In this document: positions 13,301 to 21,956 of the stretch, in pieces | How the letters are laid out: each line of letters begins with the position of its first letter | Numbering within the stretch: position 1 is the first letter of the stretch | Assembly (NCBI GenBank): GCA_946554335.1 | Contig: CAMNSA010000004.1 | Span: forward strand, 124,001-188,000 | Direction of reading: 5' to 3' | Length of the DNA stretch: 64,000 nucleotides | From: an uncultured Neglectibacter sp. | GTDB taxonomy: Bacteria > Bacillota > Clostridia > Oscillospirales > Acutalibacteraceae | The notes under the pieces: generated by a model | Databases searched by the model: none | Seen by the model: only the letters and a program-made list of their open reading frames with translations | Told to the model about the DNA's origin: nothing | Position numbers and translations under genes: made by a program

Positions 13301-14359
13301 TCATACACCCAGCCGCTTCTCCATCACATCGTAATGAGCGCAGTACACCAAAGCCGTTTCCCGGGTGATCCTGCCCTCCCGGTAAAGCTTCAAAAGGCTT
13401 CCGTCCATAGTGCACATCCCCTCCGCCGCTCCCGCCTGCATGACGGAATCCAACTGGTGGAGCTTGTCCTCCCGGATCATATTCTGGATGGCGTTATTGG
13501 TCTTCATGATCTCAAACACCGGCAAAAGCTTTCCCTCTTTGTCCGGCACCAGCTGCTGGCACACCACGCCCTTGAGCAGCTGGGAAAGCTGGATCTTCAC
13601 CTGGTTCTGCTGATTGGCCGGGAACACATCCACGATCCGGCTGATGGTATTGGCGGCGCTTCCGGTGTGAAGGGTGCTGAACATCAGCACTCCGGTCTCC
13701 GTGGCGGTGATGGCGGCGGAAATCGTATCATAATCCCGCATTTCTCCCAGCAGGATCACATCCGGGCTCTCCCGCAGGGCGGAGCGCAGAGCCGCGGGGT
13801 ATCCCTGAACATCGATGGAAATCTCCCGCTGGGTGACGATGGCCTTCTCGTGGCGGTAGATGTATTCGATGGGGTCCTCCATGGTGATGATATGACAATC
13901 CCGGCTCTCATTGATGCGCTGGATCATGCAGGCCAGGGTGGTGGATTTTCCGGTGCCCACCGCGCCGGTCACCAGGATCAGTCCCTTCTGGTTTTCCGTC
14001 AGAGAAAGCACCTCTTCCGGGATCCCCAGCTCCTTGGGATCCGGCAGGCCGAACCGAATCAGCCGGATCACCGCCGCCAAAGAGCCGCGCTGGCGAAAAA
14101 TATTCACCCGAAACCTGCCTAATCCGGAGACGGCAAAGGAGAAATCATCATCCTTTCCCTCTGTGAGATGGGTCTCTTCCCGGCCGCTCAGGGCGTATAT
14201 CCCCTGAATCAGGCGCTGGGTGTCCTCCGGCATCAGCCGCTCCTGGCCCCAGCGGGACTGATGGCCCTTACACTTGACGGTAATGGGAAGCCCGGCAATC
14301 AAAAAGATGTCTGAAGCCTCCTGCCCGATAGCCTGCTGCAATACTTCCTGTATCTCCAT
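13301..14359 (-). CDS. pilT: PilT-like type IV pilus ATPase
   Basis: A 352-aa hexameric secretion ATPase of the PilT (retraction) type. Visible are the N-terminal PAS-like region with DFSFAVSGLGRFRVN, Walker A GAVGTGKST (132-140), the Asp box around IITMEDPIEY, Walker B VILLGEMRD (201-209), the His box STLHTGSAA and AIQNMIRED, close to the AIRNLIRE motif that marks PilT. No PilB/GspE is present nearby, so this protein may act alone on the PilC platform encoded upstream. The ATG at 14359 has GGAAGGA in front and was preferred over an upstream start. It is the last gene of the cluster. Confidence 0.92.
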   Translation of the reverse strand: MEIQEVLQQAIGQEASDIFLIAGLPITVKCKGHQSRWGQERLMPEDTQRLIQGIYALSGREETHLTEGKDDDFSFAVSGLGRFRVNIFRQRGSLAAVIRLIRFGLPDPKELGIPEEVLSLTENQKGLILVTGAVGTGKSTTLACMIQRINESRDCHIITMEDPIEYIYRHEKAIVTQREISIDVQGYPAALRSALRESPDVILLGEMRDYDTISAAITATETGVLMFSTLHTGSAANTISRIVDVFPANQQNQVKIQLSQLLKGVVCQQLVPDKEGKLLPVFEIMKTNNAIQNMIREDKLHQLDSVMQAGAAEGMCTMDGSLLKLYREGRITRETALVYCAHYDVMEKRLGV

Positions 14360-14404
14360 GGTTCCTTCCCTTTCCTCATAAACTTTCGTTCTCAAAGGCT
14401 GTTT

Positions 14405-14800
14405 TCACCGGAGAGCAGTTTCGTTTCCGCTCCACAGGCCGCCCATATTCTCATCGGCCTCCCAATCCCTGCTAAAGCGCCAGCTCACCACCTGACAGCT
14501 TTTTCCCTCTATCTTCAGACCGATCTGAAGGCTTAACTCCCCTTCCTGCAGGGTCTTCCGGTAAACGCCGTCCTCCGCTTCCTCCAAAAGGGCCTCAGGG
14601 TCCTCATAGGCTTCTTGCAAAAAGCTTTGCCCCCGGCTTTCCAGCAGATAGCGGGTCTCTACAGTCTGTGCATATTTCTCCGCCATGGAAAGATCAGCCC
14701 GGGCAGTTGTGAAGGTGAGGATCCCCAGCACAGTCATACAGATGGAGATCACCATCAAAAGCAGCGCCAGAGGGCCCAGGCGCATGGGGATCTGTTTCAT
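14405..14800 (-). CDS. Pseudopilin-like single-span protein (131 aa)
   Basis: A short cytoplasmic N-terminus, one membrane span at about 10-34 (PLALLLMVISICMTVLGILTF) and an extracellular region beginning with a long helix (DLSMAEKYAQTVETRYLLES). This is the plan of type IV pilin-like proteins, but the prepilin G-F-x-x-x-E cleavage site is absent. The ATG overlaps the previous stop as TGATG, with AAAGGAGGA upstream. It probably works with its three small neighbours on the PilC/PilT machine. No close family is recognised. Confidence 0.7.
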   Translation of the reverse strand: MKQIPMRLGPLALLLMVISICMTVLGILTFTTARADLSMAEKYAQTVETRYLLESRGQSFLQEAYEDPEALLEEAEDGVYRKTLQEGELSLQIGLKIEGKSCQVVSWRFSRDWEADENMGGLWSGNETALR

Positions 14801-15234
14801 CAGGCTTCCTCCTTTAAGTAGACTGCGGTATCCAGAGTATAAACGGGGCTTGCGTCCTCCTGCCAATAGACGGAGATCCTGGTTTTCGCAAGCCCTCCCT
14901 CCTGATCCCAGGTGGCGGTCACACGGAAATCCCCTTCAGAAGAGACCTCCATCCGCCTGTCAAACCAAGCCTCCAGCATCTTTTCCTCTCTGAGCCAATG
15001 AGCGCCTTCCCCCTCGCCCAAAAATTCCAGGAATTCCGCCGGGCTTTCGCTTGCGGAAAAAAGCTCTGCCGTATTTTCCGCAAGGCGCACCGCACGGGTC
15101 AGCACCTGGGCCCTGCCGCTTTGCCCCTTGGAGAGGGCAAACACCTGGGTCAGGGTGAGGATCACCGCCAGAAACACGGAGATCAGCCCTAAAAGCTCCA
15201 TATAAAACGCCGTGATGCGCTGATGTTTTCTCAT
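14800..15234 (-). CDS. Pseudopilin-like single-span protein (144 aa)
   Basis: N-terminal RKHQRITAFYMELLGLISVF, then a hydrophobic stretch to about 32 and an extracellular domain with a Trp- and Glu-rich middle (AHWLREEKMLEAWFDRRMEV). The Glu in AFYMELLG sits near the +5 glutamate of type IV pilins, but the residue before the expected cleavage point is not Gly. It overlaps both neighbours (ATGA upstream, TGATG downstream), so it is tightly coupled to the other small genes. Confidence 0.7.
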   Translation of the reverse strand: MRKHQRITAFYMELLGLISVFLAVILTLTQVFALSKGQSGRAQVLTRAVRLAENTAELFSASESPAEFLEFLGEGEGAHWLREEKMLEAWFDRRMEVSSEGDFRVTATWDQEGGLAKTRISVYWQEDASPVYTLDTAVYLKEEA

Positions 15235-15689
15235 ATTCCGCCCTCACTCCTTACGCGGAAAATTACCGTGCCCGCGTCTGTATGCACCCAAAAGGCGCCG
15301 GGGGTCTTCTCCTCTATTTCAAAGGTCTCTGTCTCTCCGATAACGGAGGCGTTCTTCGGATCCAGAGGGGCGGAGATCTTGCCGTAATCCTCTACAAGCT
15401 TTCCTTCGTGGCGGTAGATGCGCACCGCGTATTCCGCGGTTTCATCCGCTACCACCAGCGCCGTGGTCCCGTCCTCTTTCAAAACACGGACGGCCCCGGC
15501 GGCGTCGTTTGTCCGCGCGCAGGTGGACAGATAGCTTAAAAGCGCCCTCTCCCCGTTATTTCTGTTTTCGCTTTCCACTGCCTCCCGATAAATTCCCGCT
15601 CCGAACACGATCAGCACAAAAAAGCCCAGCAGGAACAATCCGGCGATTCCCAGGGTAAAGAAGGGGACAGGGGAACTTCTTCTCTTCAT
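15231..15689 (-). CDS. Single-span membrane protein of the PilC/PilT set (152 aa)
   Basis: Membrane span at about 9-31 (FFTLGIAGLFLLGFFVLIVF), then NRNNGERALLSYLSTCARTN and a beta-rich outer domain (GAVRVLKEDGTTALVVADE). The layout recalls DUF4860-type proteins that accompany GspF-like genes in Oscillospiraceae; that match is from memory and unconfirmed. It lies between the pilin-like 105-aa gene and the 144-aa gene, overlapping the latter by 4 bases. Confidence 0.68.
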   Translation of the reverse strand: MKRRSSPVPFFTLGIAGLFLLGFFVLIVFGAGIYREAVESENRNNGERALLSYLSTCARTNDAAGAVRVLKEDGTTALVVADETAEYAVRIYRHEGKLVEDYGKISAPLDPKNASVIGETETFEIEEKTPGAFWVHTDAGTVIFRVRSEGGI

Positions 15690-15727
15690 TGCTTTCTTCC
15701 TTTCCAGTCAAGGTCCTCCCGGGCTGC

Positions 15728-16045
15728 TTACGGCTTGCTGATCACCTGGATCTCCGGCGGCATATTGGAGGCAAAGGCACGGTAGATCACATAGAAATCC
15801 TCGCGGTTGATCTGCAGGCCATAGCTGTTTTCCAGATACTCAAGATCCGGCGGGTAGACTCCCTCCACCACATAGCACTGCGTGGCGCACCGCTCCACAG
15901 CCGCTTTAAGGGCGGTCGCTCCCTCCGCTCCCACATCCTCGCGGGAGTGCCTTTCCAGCCTCCACACAAAAAGCGACAGGGAAAGAAGGACGATCACTCC
16001 CAGCAAAGCCAGGGGCCAGCCGCGTTTTCTTTTGTCTGTATACAT
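15728..16045 (-). CDS. Type IV pilin-like protein (105 aa)
   Basis: A span at about 10-28 (WPLALLGVIVLLSLSLFVWR) followed by ALKAAVERCATQCYVVEG and VYPPDLEYLENSYGLQI. The latter closely resembles the alpha1-helix continuation and YPPSLDYLEENYGL-type motif of small Gram-positive major pilins, including the paired Cys. The prepilin peptidase site is missing (RGWPLALLG instead of G-FTLIE). It lies 14 bases after the PilC gene and is the best candidate for the pilin subunit of this reduced system. Confidence 0.72.
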   Translation of the reverse strand: MYTDKRKRGWPLALLGVIVLLSLSLFVWRLERHSREDVGAEGATALKAAVERCATQCYVVEGVYPPDLEYLENSYGLQINREDFYVIYRAFASNMPPEIQVISKP

Positions 16046-16058
16046 GGCGCGCTCCTTT

Positions 16059-17105
16059 TTATCCGATCGAGCTCATGATCCCCAACAGCGGCAGCATAAC
16101 GCTGAGCAGCGAGATCCCCACCGTTACCAGCAAAATTCCGGAAAGCAGCGGGTCGATCACCTCCACCAGGCGGTCCGCCAGGTTCACCGTATGTTCCTCC
16201 AGAAGGTCGGAGAGCCTTTCCAAAACGGATTCCAGGTTTCCGCTGCGCTCTCCCGCCAGCAGCATCCGGCCGTAGACCGGCTCAAACAGTTCTTCCTGAT
16301 AGGCGGCCTGGGCGATACCGTGGCCCTCCTCCAGGTGCTTCATGCACCGCTTAACCTTTTCCTCTACCGGCTTGCAGTCGATCATCGTGAGGCTTTTCGC
16401 CACGGCGATATCCTGCACCTCGCCGCTGGCTAAAAAGACGGACAATGCCATGGTGAAGCGGTAAGTACCCAGCTTCTCCAGGATCTCTCTGCACACCGGA
16501 AGCTTATACAGCACCCCTTCCACAAGGGGCCGCTTTTTGCTGTTCCAAAGCAGAAGCCCCAGGATCAGGGAAAGGGCCAGAACCACCATCACAATCAGCG
16601 CGGCCCAGCAGAAGCCATAAGCCCAGCCAATATACCGGTAGGCTGAAGAAGCCATACTTCCGGTGAGGCGGTTGTACACCTGGGTAAAGGCGGGCAGCAC
16701 CATCGTCAGCATCAACGCCAGCACCACGATGATCAGGATCAGCATGGCCGCGGGATAAGTGACCGCTCCCTTCAGCTTTTCCCCCATGGCCTTCTGCTCC
16801 CGATAATACCTGCTCAGGCGAAACAGCACATCCTCCAGGCGTCCGGAGCTTTCTCCCATCTCCACCATCTTCAGGGCATAGGAGGGGAAAATTCCGGAAG
16901 CTTCCATGGCAAAGGACAGGGAATTCCCCTCTTCCAGCGCTTTCTGCATCACCGCGAGGCCCGCTTCCAGGATCCCGTGACTCTTTTCACTTTCCCCATG
17001 CAGCAGGGAAACCGCCTCCTGCGTCTGGATCCCGGACTGGAGCATCATGGCCATGCTCTCGCAGAATGCGCTGATCCCCAATGTATCCAGCTTCTTCTTT
17101 TTCAC
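16059..17105 (-). CDS. pilC: Type II secretion F / PilC platform protein
   Basis: A 348-aa GspF/PilC-family inner membrane platform with the two duplicated GspF domains: FCESMAMMLQSGIQTQEAVS (about 12-32), then LEDVLFRLSRYYREQKAMGE and a span pair at about 120-190, and the second copy with YRFTMALSVFLASGEVQDIA and SGNLESVLERLSDLLEEH. A final span is at about 315-340. PilC couples an ATPase motor to pilin assembly or extraction. The GTG at 17105 with AGGTGG upstream was chosen; the in-frame sequence before it is a shadow of the upstream gene. Confidence 0.9.
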   Translation of the reverse strand: MKKKKLDTLGISAFCESMAMMLQSGIQTQEAVSLLHGESEKSHGILEAGLAVMQKALEEGNSLSFAMEASGIFPSYALKMVEMGESSGRLEDVLFRLSRYYREQKAMGEKLKGAVTYPAAMLILIIVVLALMLTMVLPAFTQVYNRLTGSMASSAYRYIGWAYGFCWAALIVMVVLALSLILGLLLWNSKKRPLVEGVLYKLPVCREILEKLGTYRFTMALSVFLASGEVQDIAVAKSLTMIDCKPVEEKVKRCMKHLEEGHGIAQAAYQEELFEPVYGRMLLAGERSGNLESVLERLSDLLEEHTVNLADRLVEVIDPLLSGILLVTVGISLLSVMLPLLGIMSSIG

Positions 17106-17119
17106 GCTGCCACCTGCTT

Positions 17120-18130
17120 TCAATAAAAATAGACATTGGCGTAGTTTTCTCCGTCGCCGATAAACTGCGCATCCGCTCCGTTGGCGGAAAAGGTGAGGTC
17201 CAGCCGGTTCCAGGTGTTGGATTCCACCTGGTATTCCACCGTGACCCACCCGCTTTCCTCAGTGTAGAACATATTCCAGGCATGGTACAGGTCGTTGGGC
17301 TGCACATAGCCGAACACCACCTTGACGGGGATCCCCTCACTGCGCAGCATGGCCGCCGCCAGGCTCGCGTAATCAAAGCAGATCCCCTTTCCGCTGGAAA
17401 GGGTCTCGTCCGGGTCCGGCAGATACCCGCTTGTCCCGGAAACAGCCTGGGCCTTCTCCTTGTCGTAGGTGATGTGCTGGCAGATATAGTCAAACACAGC
17501 CTCCACCACACCCAGGGCGTCCTCCTGCCCGGCGGCAAGCTTCTCCGCCTCCTTGACGCACTGAGAATCCCGGCTGTAGCTCACATATTCACTGGGGCGC
17601 AAAAAGGGCTGAAACTCGTCTTTGAGGGAGACCTCTTTGTCCGTGGAATACAGCACGGCATATTTTTCCGCCGTGATATTCTCCATGACCCGGAAGGTGT
17701 AGCTTCCGTCGCCGCATTGCAGGGGAAACACCGCGGGCTCTCCCCCGGAGGAAACATCATAGGTATAGGTGCTGTCTCCCATGAGCACCTGGAATTTCAA
17801 TCGTTTTTCTGACTGGGCCGAAACTCCCACATACCCCTCCTCTGTTTTGGAGAGGTCTAACAGGACCCCGTTTTCCCCCTGGGCCTCGCTTTCTTCAAAC
17901 ACCGCGTCTAAAAATTCCGGAGCCTGATAAGGGGTAAATTCCACCTGAGAGGCTGTGCCGGACTCTTCTGGCACAGGGGCGCTCTCTTCCTGAGGCGCGG
18001 CGCTTTGGGTCTGTGCCCTGCTTTCCGCCTTGGGAGGCGTTTGCTCCGGAAGAGGCTCCACGCTCGTTTGGCATCCCCACAGGCAAAGCAAAACGAGCGG
18101 CAAAAGCCACCGGATCTTTTTCCTCAGCAT
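17120..18130 (-). CDS. Transglutaminase-like lipoprotein
   Basis: A 336-aa exported protein. The signal peptide ends in the lipobox LCLWGC (Cys about 20), then a low-complexity Gln/Pro/Ser linker to about 65, a beta-rich domain and a C-terminal transglutaminase-like domain with catalytic Cys in GKGICFDYASLAA (about 251), His in LYHAWNMF (about 283) and a likely Asp in WNRLDL. Such domains can form isopeptide bonds or hydrolyse them. It is embedded between the class B sortase and PilC, so a role in crosslinking or trimming surface fibres is plausible. Confidence 0.87.
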   Translation of the reverse strand: MLRKKIRWLLPLVLLCLWGCQTSVEPLPEQTPPKAESRAQTQSAAPQEESAPVPEESGTASQVEFTPYQAPEFLDAVFEESEAQGENGVLLDLSKTEEGYVGVSAQSEKRLKFQVLMGDSTYTYDVSSGGEPAVFPLQCGDGSYTFRVMENITAEKYAVLYSTDKEVSLKDEFQPFLRPSEYVSYSRDSQCVKEAEKLAAGQEDALGVVEAVFDYICQHITYDKEKAQAVSGTSGYLPDPDETLSSGKGICFDYASLAAAMLRSEGIPVKVVFGYVQPNDLYHAWNMFYTEESGWVTVEYQVESNTWNRLDLTFSANGADAQFIGDGENYANVYFY

Positions 18131-18141
18131 GGAGCTCTCAC

Positions 18142-18933
18142 CTACTTCTCTACTTTGGATAGCTTTCCGTGCAAAACATACCTGGCGTCGTCAAACTCAT
18201 AGGCGCAGGTGGACAGCACCACATAGCGCCCGTCTCGTTCCAGAGGCACCTGTGCTGTGAAGTCGGACTGTGCCTTCGCTTTGGCAAGATAGTCCTCCAG
18301 CTGATCGCAGGGATTCCGGAAGATCGTGTAGGTATCGGAATAAGCGGAGGTAGTATAGCCGCTATACAGGGCGATCTTGTAATCCGCGTCCGGGGTCAGC
18401 AGCCACATCACAGAATGTTTCTCAAAATAGGCCTGATCCTCCCAGTCCTCCAGCCTGGAGAACATGGAGCCGTCGCTCATGGAGTGGCCGTAGATCACGG
18501 TATTGGAGTCCCGGAAGATCTCGGCGCTTTGCGCGTCCATAAAAACAGCGCCCGAGCGGATCTCCTGCCGGTCGTAGCTGTGGGAAAGATAATAGAGATT
18601 GTCCTCCCCGTGCATCACGGGATAATTGAGATTGGTCCCCTCGCAGTATAGCCACCCCACCACCTCGGGGTTCACCTTCTGTAAGGCGGTAAAATCCACA
18701 GAAATAGGGGCCGCCGCCTCCTCCTGGGAGGGAACAGCGTCCCCCTGTTTTTCGCTTTGAGCGCTCGAAGCCGGCGCCTGACTCTCTTTTTTTGCCGTAT
18801 AGCTTTCCGCCGCTTGATGATAGATCTCCCGGCTTTTCCCATAGCGAAGCTGAGTGGTTACAATCGTGCCTCCTGCTCCGAAAAAGACCACCAGCAATAA
18901 AACCAGCACGATCCATTTCAGTTTCTTTCTCAT
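18142..18933 (-). CDS. srtB: Class B sortase
   Basis: A 263-aa membrane-anchored transpeptidase: N-terminal span at about 6-26, an Ala/Ser/Gln linker to about 75, and a SrtB fold with VGWLYCEGTNLNYPVMHGED, catalytic His in VIYGHSM (about 150), Cys243 in VLSTCAYEF and Arg251 in DDARYV. Class B sortases attach specific substrates with NPxTN-like signals. The likely substrate is the KTGDDTN-tailed protein at 20443-21180. It sits 42 bases after the SipW-type peptidase and 11 before the transglutaminase-like gene. Confidence 0.93.
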   Translation of the reverse strand: MRKKLKWIVLVLLLVVFFGAGGTIVTTQLRYGKSREIYHQAAESYTAKKESQAPASSAQSEKQGDAVPSQEEAAAPISVDFTALQKVNPEVVGWLYCEGTNLNYPVMHGEDNLYYLSHSYDRQEIRSGAVFMDAQSAEIFRDSNTVIYGHSMSDGSMFSRLEDWEDQAYFEKHSVMWLLTPDADYKIALYSGYTTSAYSDTYTIFRNPCDQLEDYLAKAKAQSDFTAQVPLERDGRYVVLSTCAYEFDDARYVLHGKLSKVEK

Positions 18934-18975
18934 GCTCTCGTTTCTCCGTTTTCAGGAAATGATTGACCGCCTCTC

Positions 18976-19470
18976 TCAGCGAGCCCGGTCCCGCAAGCGT
19001 CCCGCCAGCAAATTCAGCATCGCTCCGCAGGCGGCAAAGCAGATGACATAGACCTTTCCTATCGTGCTGGAGTACAGCATCAAAATGCTGCCCAAAAAGG
19101 GAATATGCCGCTCTACCCGGCCGATCAGCCGGTCATAGGGGACCGCGTTCATATCCGCTTCCTCGTTGGCGTCCCCCTTGGTGACGAACTCTCCTTCCAC
19201 AATGCGATTCTCAACCACCCGATGGGTGACCACCGAATCCCGGCTCCAAAAGGCGACGACATCGCCCTCTTCCATCTCTTCCGGCTGTGCCTCGGACACA
19301 TAGATCACGCTTCCCACCGGGATCTCCGGCTCCATGCTGCCGCTGACCACATTGTAGATCTCATACCCCATCAGGCGGGGTACGGTCACCGGAAGACAGG
19401 AGGCGATCACCAGCAGCAGGATGAGGATCCCCAGGACATTACAAAAAGCCGGAATGATCTTTTTTCTCAT
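18976..19470 (-). CDS. sipW: Signal peptidase I, SipW type
   Basis: A 164-aa archaeal/ER-type signal peptidase: N-terminal span, catalytic Ser in VVSGSMEPEIPVGS, the His (instead of Lys) in VVTHRVVE, and acid residues in TKGDANEEAD, with a C-terminal span at about 130-155. SipW processes TasA/camelysin-type substrates; three such candidates are encoded just upstream in the same operon. It overlaps the preceding gene by 4 bases (ATGA). Confidence 0.9.
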   Translation of the reverse strand: MRKKIIPAFCNVLGILILLLVIASCLPVTVPRLMGYEIYNVVSGSMEPEIPVGSVIYVSEAQPEEMEEGDVVAFWSRDSVVTHRVVENRIVEGEFVTKGDANEEADMNAVPYDRLIGRVERHIPFLGSILMLYSSTIGKVYVICFAACGAMLNLLAGRLRDRAR

Positions 19471-20372
19471 TCTTTCTGCTCCTTTTTATAGAACAGCAGG
19501 ATCCAAAGTCCCAGGCACAGCACGCTTAAAAGCACCGCGCTGCCCAGGATCTTCGCCCAAAGAGGCATGGCGTTCCAGAACATGACGCCGTCCGCTACCA
19601 GAGACTTGGGCTGATCGCCGCCCGGGAAGTTGACCAGAGGGGTATTAGGTTCATCGATGTCGATCACTTCCGCCGGACCATTGTTCTCCTCGGGGGGAGT
19701 GACAGGGGTGGGGTTATCGGGAATGACCACGGGCCCCGGCTCATCGCCCTCTACCACAGTGGCGCCGCCGCCCAGAACGGTCACTTCTTCCTCTGCCGCG
19801 CCGGCTTCAGCTGCGGAATAGAGGAAGGTGAACACATTCTTGGATGCGTCCGCCACCAGCGTTTTCGTGAGATTATAACTCTGGGGCTGATAGCCTTCGA
19901 TATAGAGATAGGCGATCATGGGCTTGTCGCCCACATTGCCGTAATAGGTCTCGCTGGGGGCCAGAGTTTCGCCCTCGGCAGTCTCATAATTCACGGTATA
20001 CTCTACCATATCGCCCATCAGACCATAAGCCACCACAAAGTCCTGATCCTTGGTGACTACAAAAGAGGAGGATGAGCCCCGGGCAACGCCCTGGACCTCT
20101 TCCGTGCCCTTCCCGCTTTCCAGGAAGCCCTTCACATAATATTTGCTGCCGTCTTCCAAAGTCACCAGATTGGGGGAAAAGCTGACGCGCCCGCCATAGG
20201 ATACCTCCGGAAACTCCAGCACAGAGGAGCCATCCTCAAAATGGCCCTGCCCCCCGGCGTAAAGACGGATCCGATAAGTGTACGCTTTTCCCTTGGCCTG
20301 CGCCGTCAGAGAGAAGGAGCAGACTAAAGCAAGGAGCAGGAAAAGACTCAAAAACTTTCTTCCCAGTTTCAT
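19467..20372 (-). CDS. Surface protein with MucBP-like repeats and C-terminal span
   Basis: A 301-aa exported protein: signal peptide (FLSLFLLLALVCSFSLTAQA), a beta-rich domain, then VEYTVNYETAEGETLAPSET and SYNLTKTLVADASKNVFTFL, which resemble a MucBP repeat, a Pro/Glu-rich stalk at about 210-250 and a C-terminal span (ILGSAVLLSVLCLGLWILLF) ending KKEQKE. No LPxTG motif is visible before the span, so it is either membrane-held or carries an unusual sorting signal. The ATG at 20372 was preferred over the one 9 bases earlier by spacing to GAGGA. Confidence 0.75.
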   Translation of the reverse strand: MKLGRKFLSLFLLLALVCSFSLTAQAKGKAYTYRIRLYAGGQGHFEDGSSVLEFPEVSYGGRVSFSPNLVTLEDGSKYYVKGFLESGKGTEEVQGVARGSSSSFVVTKDQDFVVAYGLMGDMVEYTVNYETAEGETLAPSETYYGNVGDKPMIAYLYIEGYQPQSYNLTKTLVADASKNVFTFLYSAAEAGAAEEEVTVLGGGATVVEGDEPGPVVIPDNPTPVTPPEENNGPAEVIDIDEPNTPLVNFPGGDQPKSLVADGVMFWNAMPLWAKILGSAVLLSVLCLGLWILLFYKKEQKE

Positions 20373-20442
20373 ATCTATCATTCCTCATTTCTATCTCTCG
20401 CAGAGGCCCTCTCAGAGGGAGGCCTCTCTCAAGGGCAAAGCG

Positions 20443-21180
20443 TCAGCCCTTCGCAGGGTCCTTCTTCTTTTTCTCTTTTTTCGCGCTGTAAAAAGCCAGG
20501 AGCAAAAGCAGCACGCCGCTGACCCCCAGCATGATATAGAAGGGGGCCAGGTTGGTGTCGTCGCCGGTTTTAACCACCTGTCTGGGAGGATTTCCTCCCG
20601 CAGTGTTCGCCGGCTCCACGGCGAACTCCATTTTCATATCCGCCAGCGTATTCTGGTAGGTGTTGTTCTGAGTTTCGCCGTCCAGGCCCACCGCCAAAAC
20701 GATAGTGCCCGCTTCTCCGCTGGCAAGGTCGCCCAGGAAAAAGTAATCCTTACTCTCCCCGGCGCCGTGAAGGCCTTCCTTGCCCCCATCCTCCATCTCG
20801 CCGCCCAGGGTCGCGCTGTCAAAGAAAACCGTCTCTTCCCCCTTTTGATTCTGATAGGCAAGCCGGTAGGAATAAGCGCCGCCGGAGGCCACAGAACTGG
20901 CGTCCTCCAGAGAATTGATGATCTCATTCTTCATATACCAGCCGGTAGAAAGCTCGTTTTCGTTGCTCAAACGGATCTTCAGCACCGCGTCGTCTCCGGG
21001 CTCCAGCTGGGACAGAACATCGCTTAAATTGTCGCTTCTGAAATTGCTTTCCATCTTGTCACGAAAGGTGACCTGCCATTGAGAACCGCTCTCATAGGTT
21101 TCAGCCTGAGCGCTGACGCTCCCCCATAGGCAAAAAGCCGCCAGAAGAGACGCGCCGATCCTTTTCGCAAATCGTTTCAT
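20443..21180 (-). CDS. Sortase-anchored TasA/camelysin-like surface protein
   Basis: A 245-aa protein with signal peptide (to about 27), a beta-sandwich-like body (WQVTFRDKMESNFRSDNLSD, then LEPGDDAVLKIRLSNENELS), a short Pro/Gly linker and the C-terminal sorting module VVKTGDDTN, a span (YIMLGVSGVLLLLLAFY) and a Lys-rich tail. KTGDDTN resembles signals read by class B or pilus sortases and not canonical LPxTG. The neighbouring class B sortase is the natural enzyme. The ATG at 21180 follows AAGGAG. Confidence 0.78.
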   Translation of the reverse strand: MKRFAKRIGASLLAAFCLWGSVSAQAETYESGSQWQVTFRDKMESNFRSDNLSDVLSQLEPGDDAVLKIRLSNENELSTGWYMKNEIINSLEDASSVASGGAYSYRLAYQNQKGEETVFFDSATLGGEMEDGGKEGLHGAGESKDYFFLGDLASGEAGTIVLAVGLDGETQNNTYQNTLADMKMEFAVEPANTAGGNPPRQVVKTGDDTNLAPFYIMLGVSGVLLLLLAFYSAKKEKKKKDPAKG

Positions 21181-21194
21181 CACTGTTTACTCCT

Positions 21195-21956
21195 TTACGC
21201 CAGGCTGAGGATACCGTCAGAAATATTGACCTGTCGGCCCCACGCGCTCCAGATCGCGTCTTCACCGTTATGGGTCTGCACCGCATTCACTTCCGCTTCC
21301 AAACGGAACTGAACGCCGTCATAATCATAGGTGGTGACAATGGTCGTCCCCCCGTTTTCCTCCCGCTCTTCCTGCGTCACATGAGAGGCGATGCTGGGGT
21401 CGATGGAAAGAGTCTGAACCAGCGCGGGAGTAGTTTCCTCCGCCCCAAGAGGCGATTGATAATAAAACACCAGCCGTTCCTCAGTGGCGGCATCGGGGTC
21501 CTGGATCCAGCCGCTGTTCTCCGCAAATTTCAAATGAATCAAATCGGGAGAAAGAGTGCGAAGCTTGTTGCCGTCCTGGTCCAGCCAGTACCGATAGAGG
21601 CTCACCCGCACATACTGGTCGATGGTCCCGGAGTTGCGCACCGCAAGCTCCTCCTTATAAGCCTTTCCGGGCTGAAGGGTTTCCCCCTCCCCCAAAAGGC
21701 CGGACAACAGCTCGTTTTCTGTGGAAGACCAGCTCCCGTCCGCCTCCTGGCCGTAATTGCGCCAGGAGATCTCCCTGCCGTTCTCCATCAGGGTAACGCC
21801 GATATTTCTCATCTGCATCCGGGAGGTGTAAGCCTCCGAATAGAAGGTCAGCGCCGCGCGGGCTCCGCCCACCGTGCTGGTGAGCAGCATCACGGCCGCG
21901 GCCACGAACATGAGAAGGGTTCCAACAGGGAGGCCCCACTTTTTCCGGTTCTTCAT
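21195..21956 (-). CDS. SipW-dependent TasA-like fibre protein
   Basis: A 253-aa protein: signal span at about 10-35 ending GGARAALTFYSEAYTSRMQM, close to the cleavage region of SipW substrates (RAALTYYSE type), followed by a beta-rich body with LAVRNSGTIDQYVRVSLYRY and VTQEEREENGGTTIVTTYDY. It has no anchor, so it would be secreted or polymerised. It overlaps the preceding gene by 4 bases. Confidence 0.78.
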   Translation of the reverse strand: MKNRKKWGLPVGTLLMFVAAAVMLLTSTVGGARAALTFYSEAYTSRMQMRNIGVTLMENGREISWRNYGQEADGSWSSTENELLSGLLGEGETLQPGKAYKEELAVRNSGTIDQYVRVSLYRYWLDQDGNKLRTLSPDLIHLKFAENSGWIQDPDAATEERLVFYYQSPLGAEETTPALVQTLSIDPSIASHVTQEEREENGGTTIVTTYDYDGVQFRLEAEVNAVQTHNGEDAIWSAWGRQVNISDGILSLA

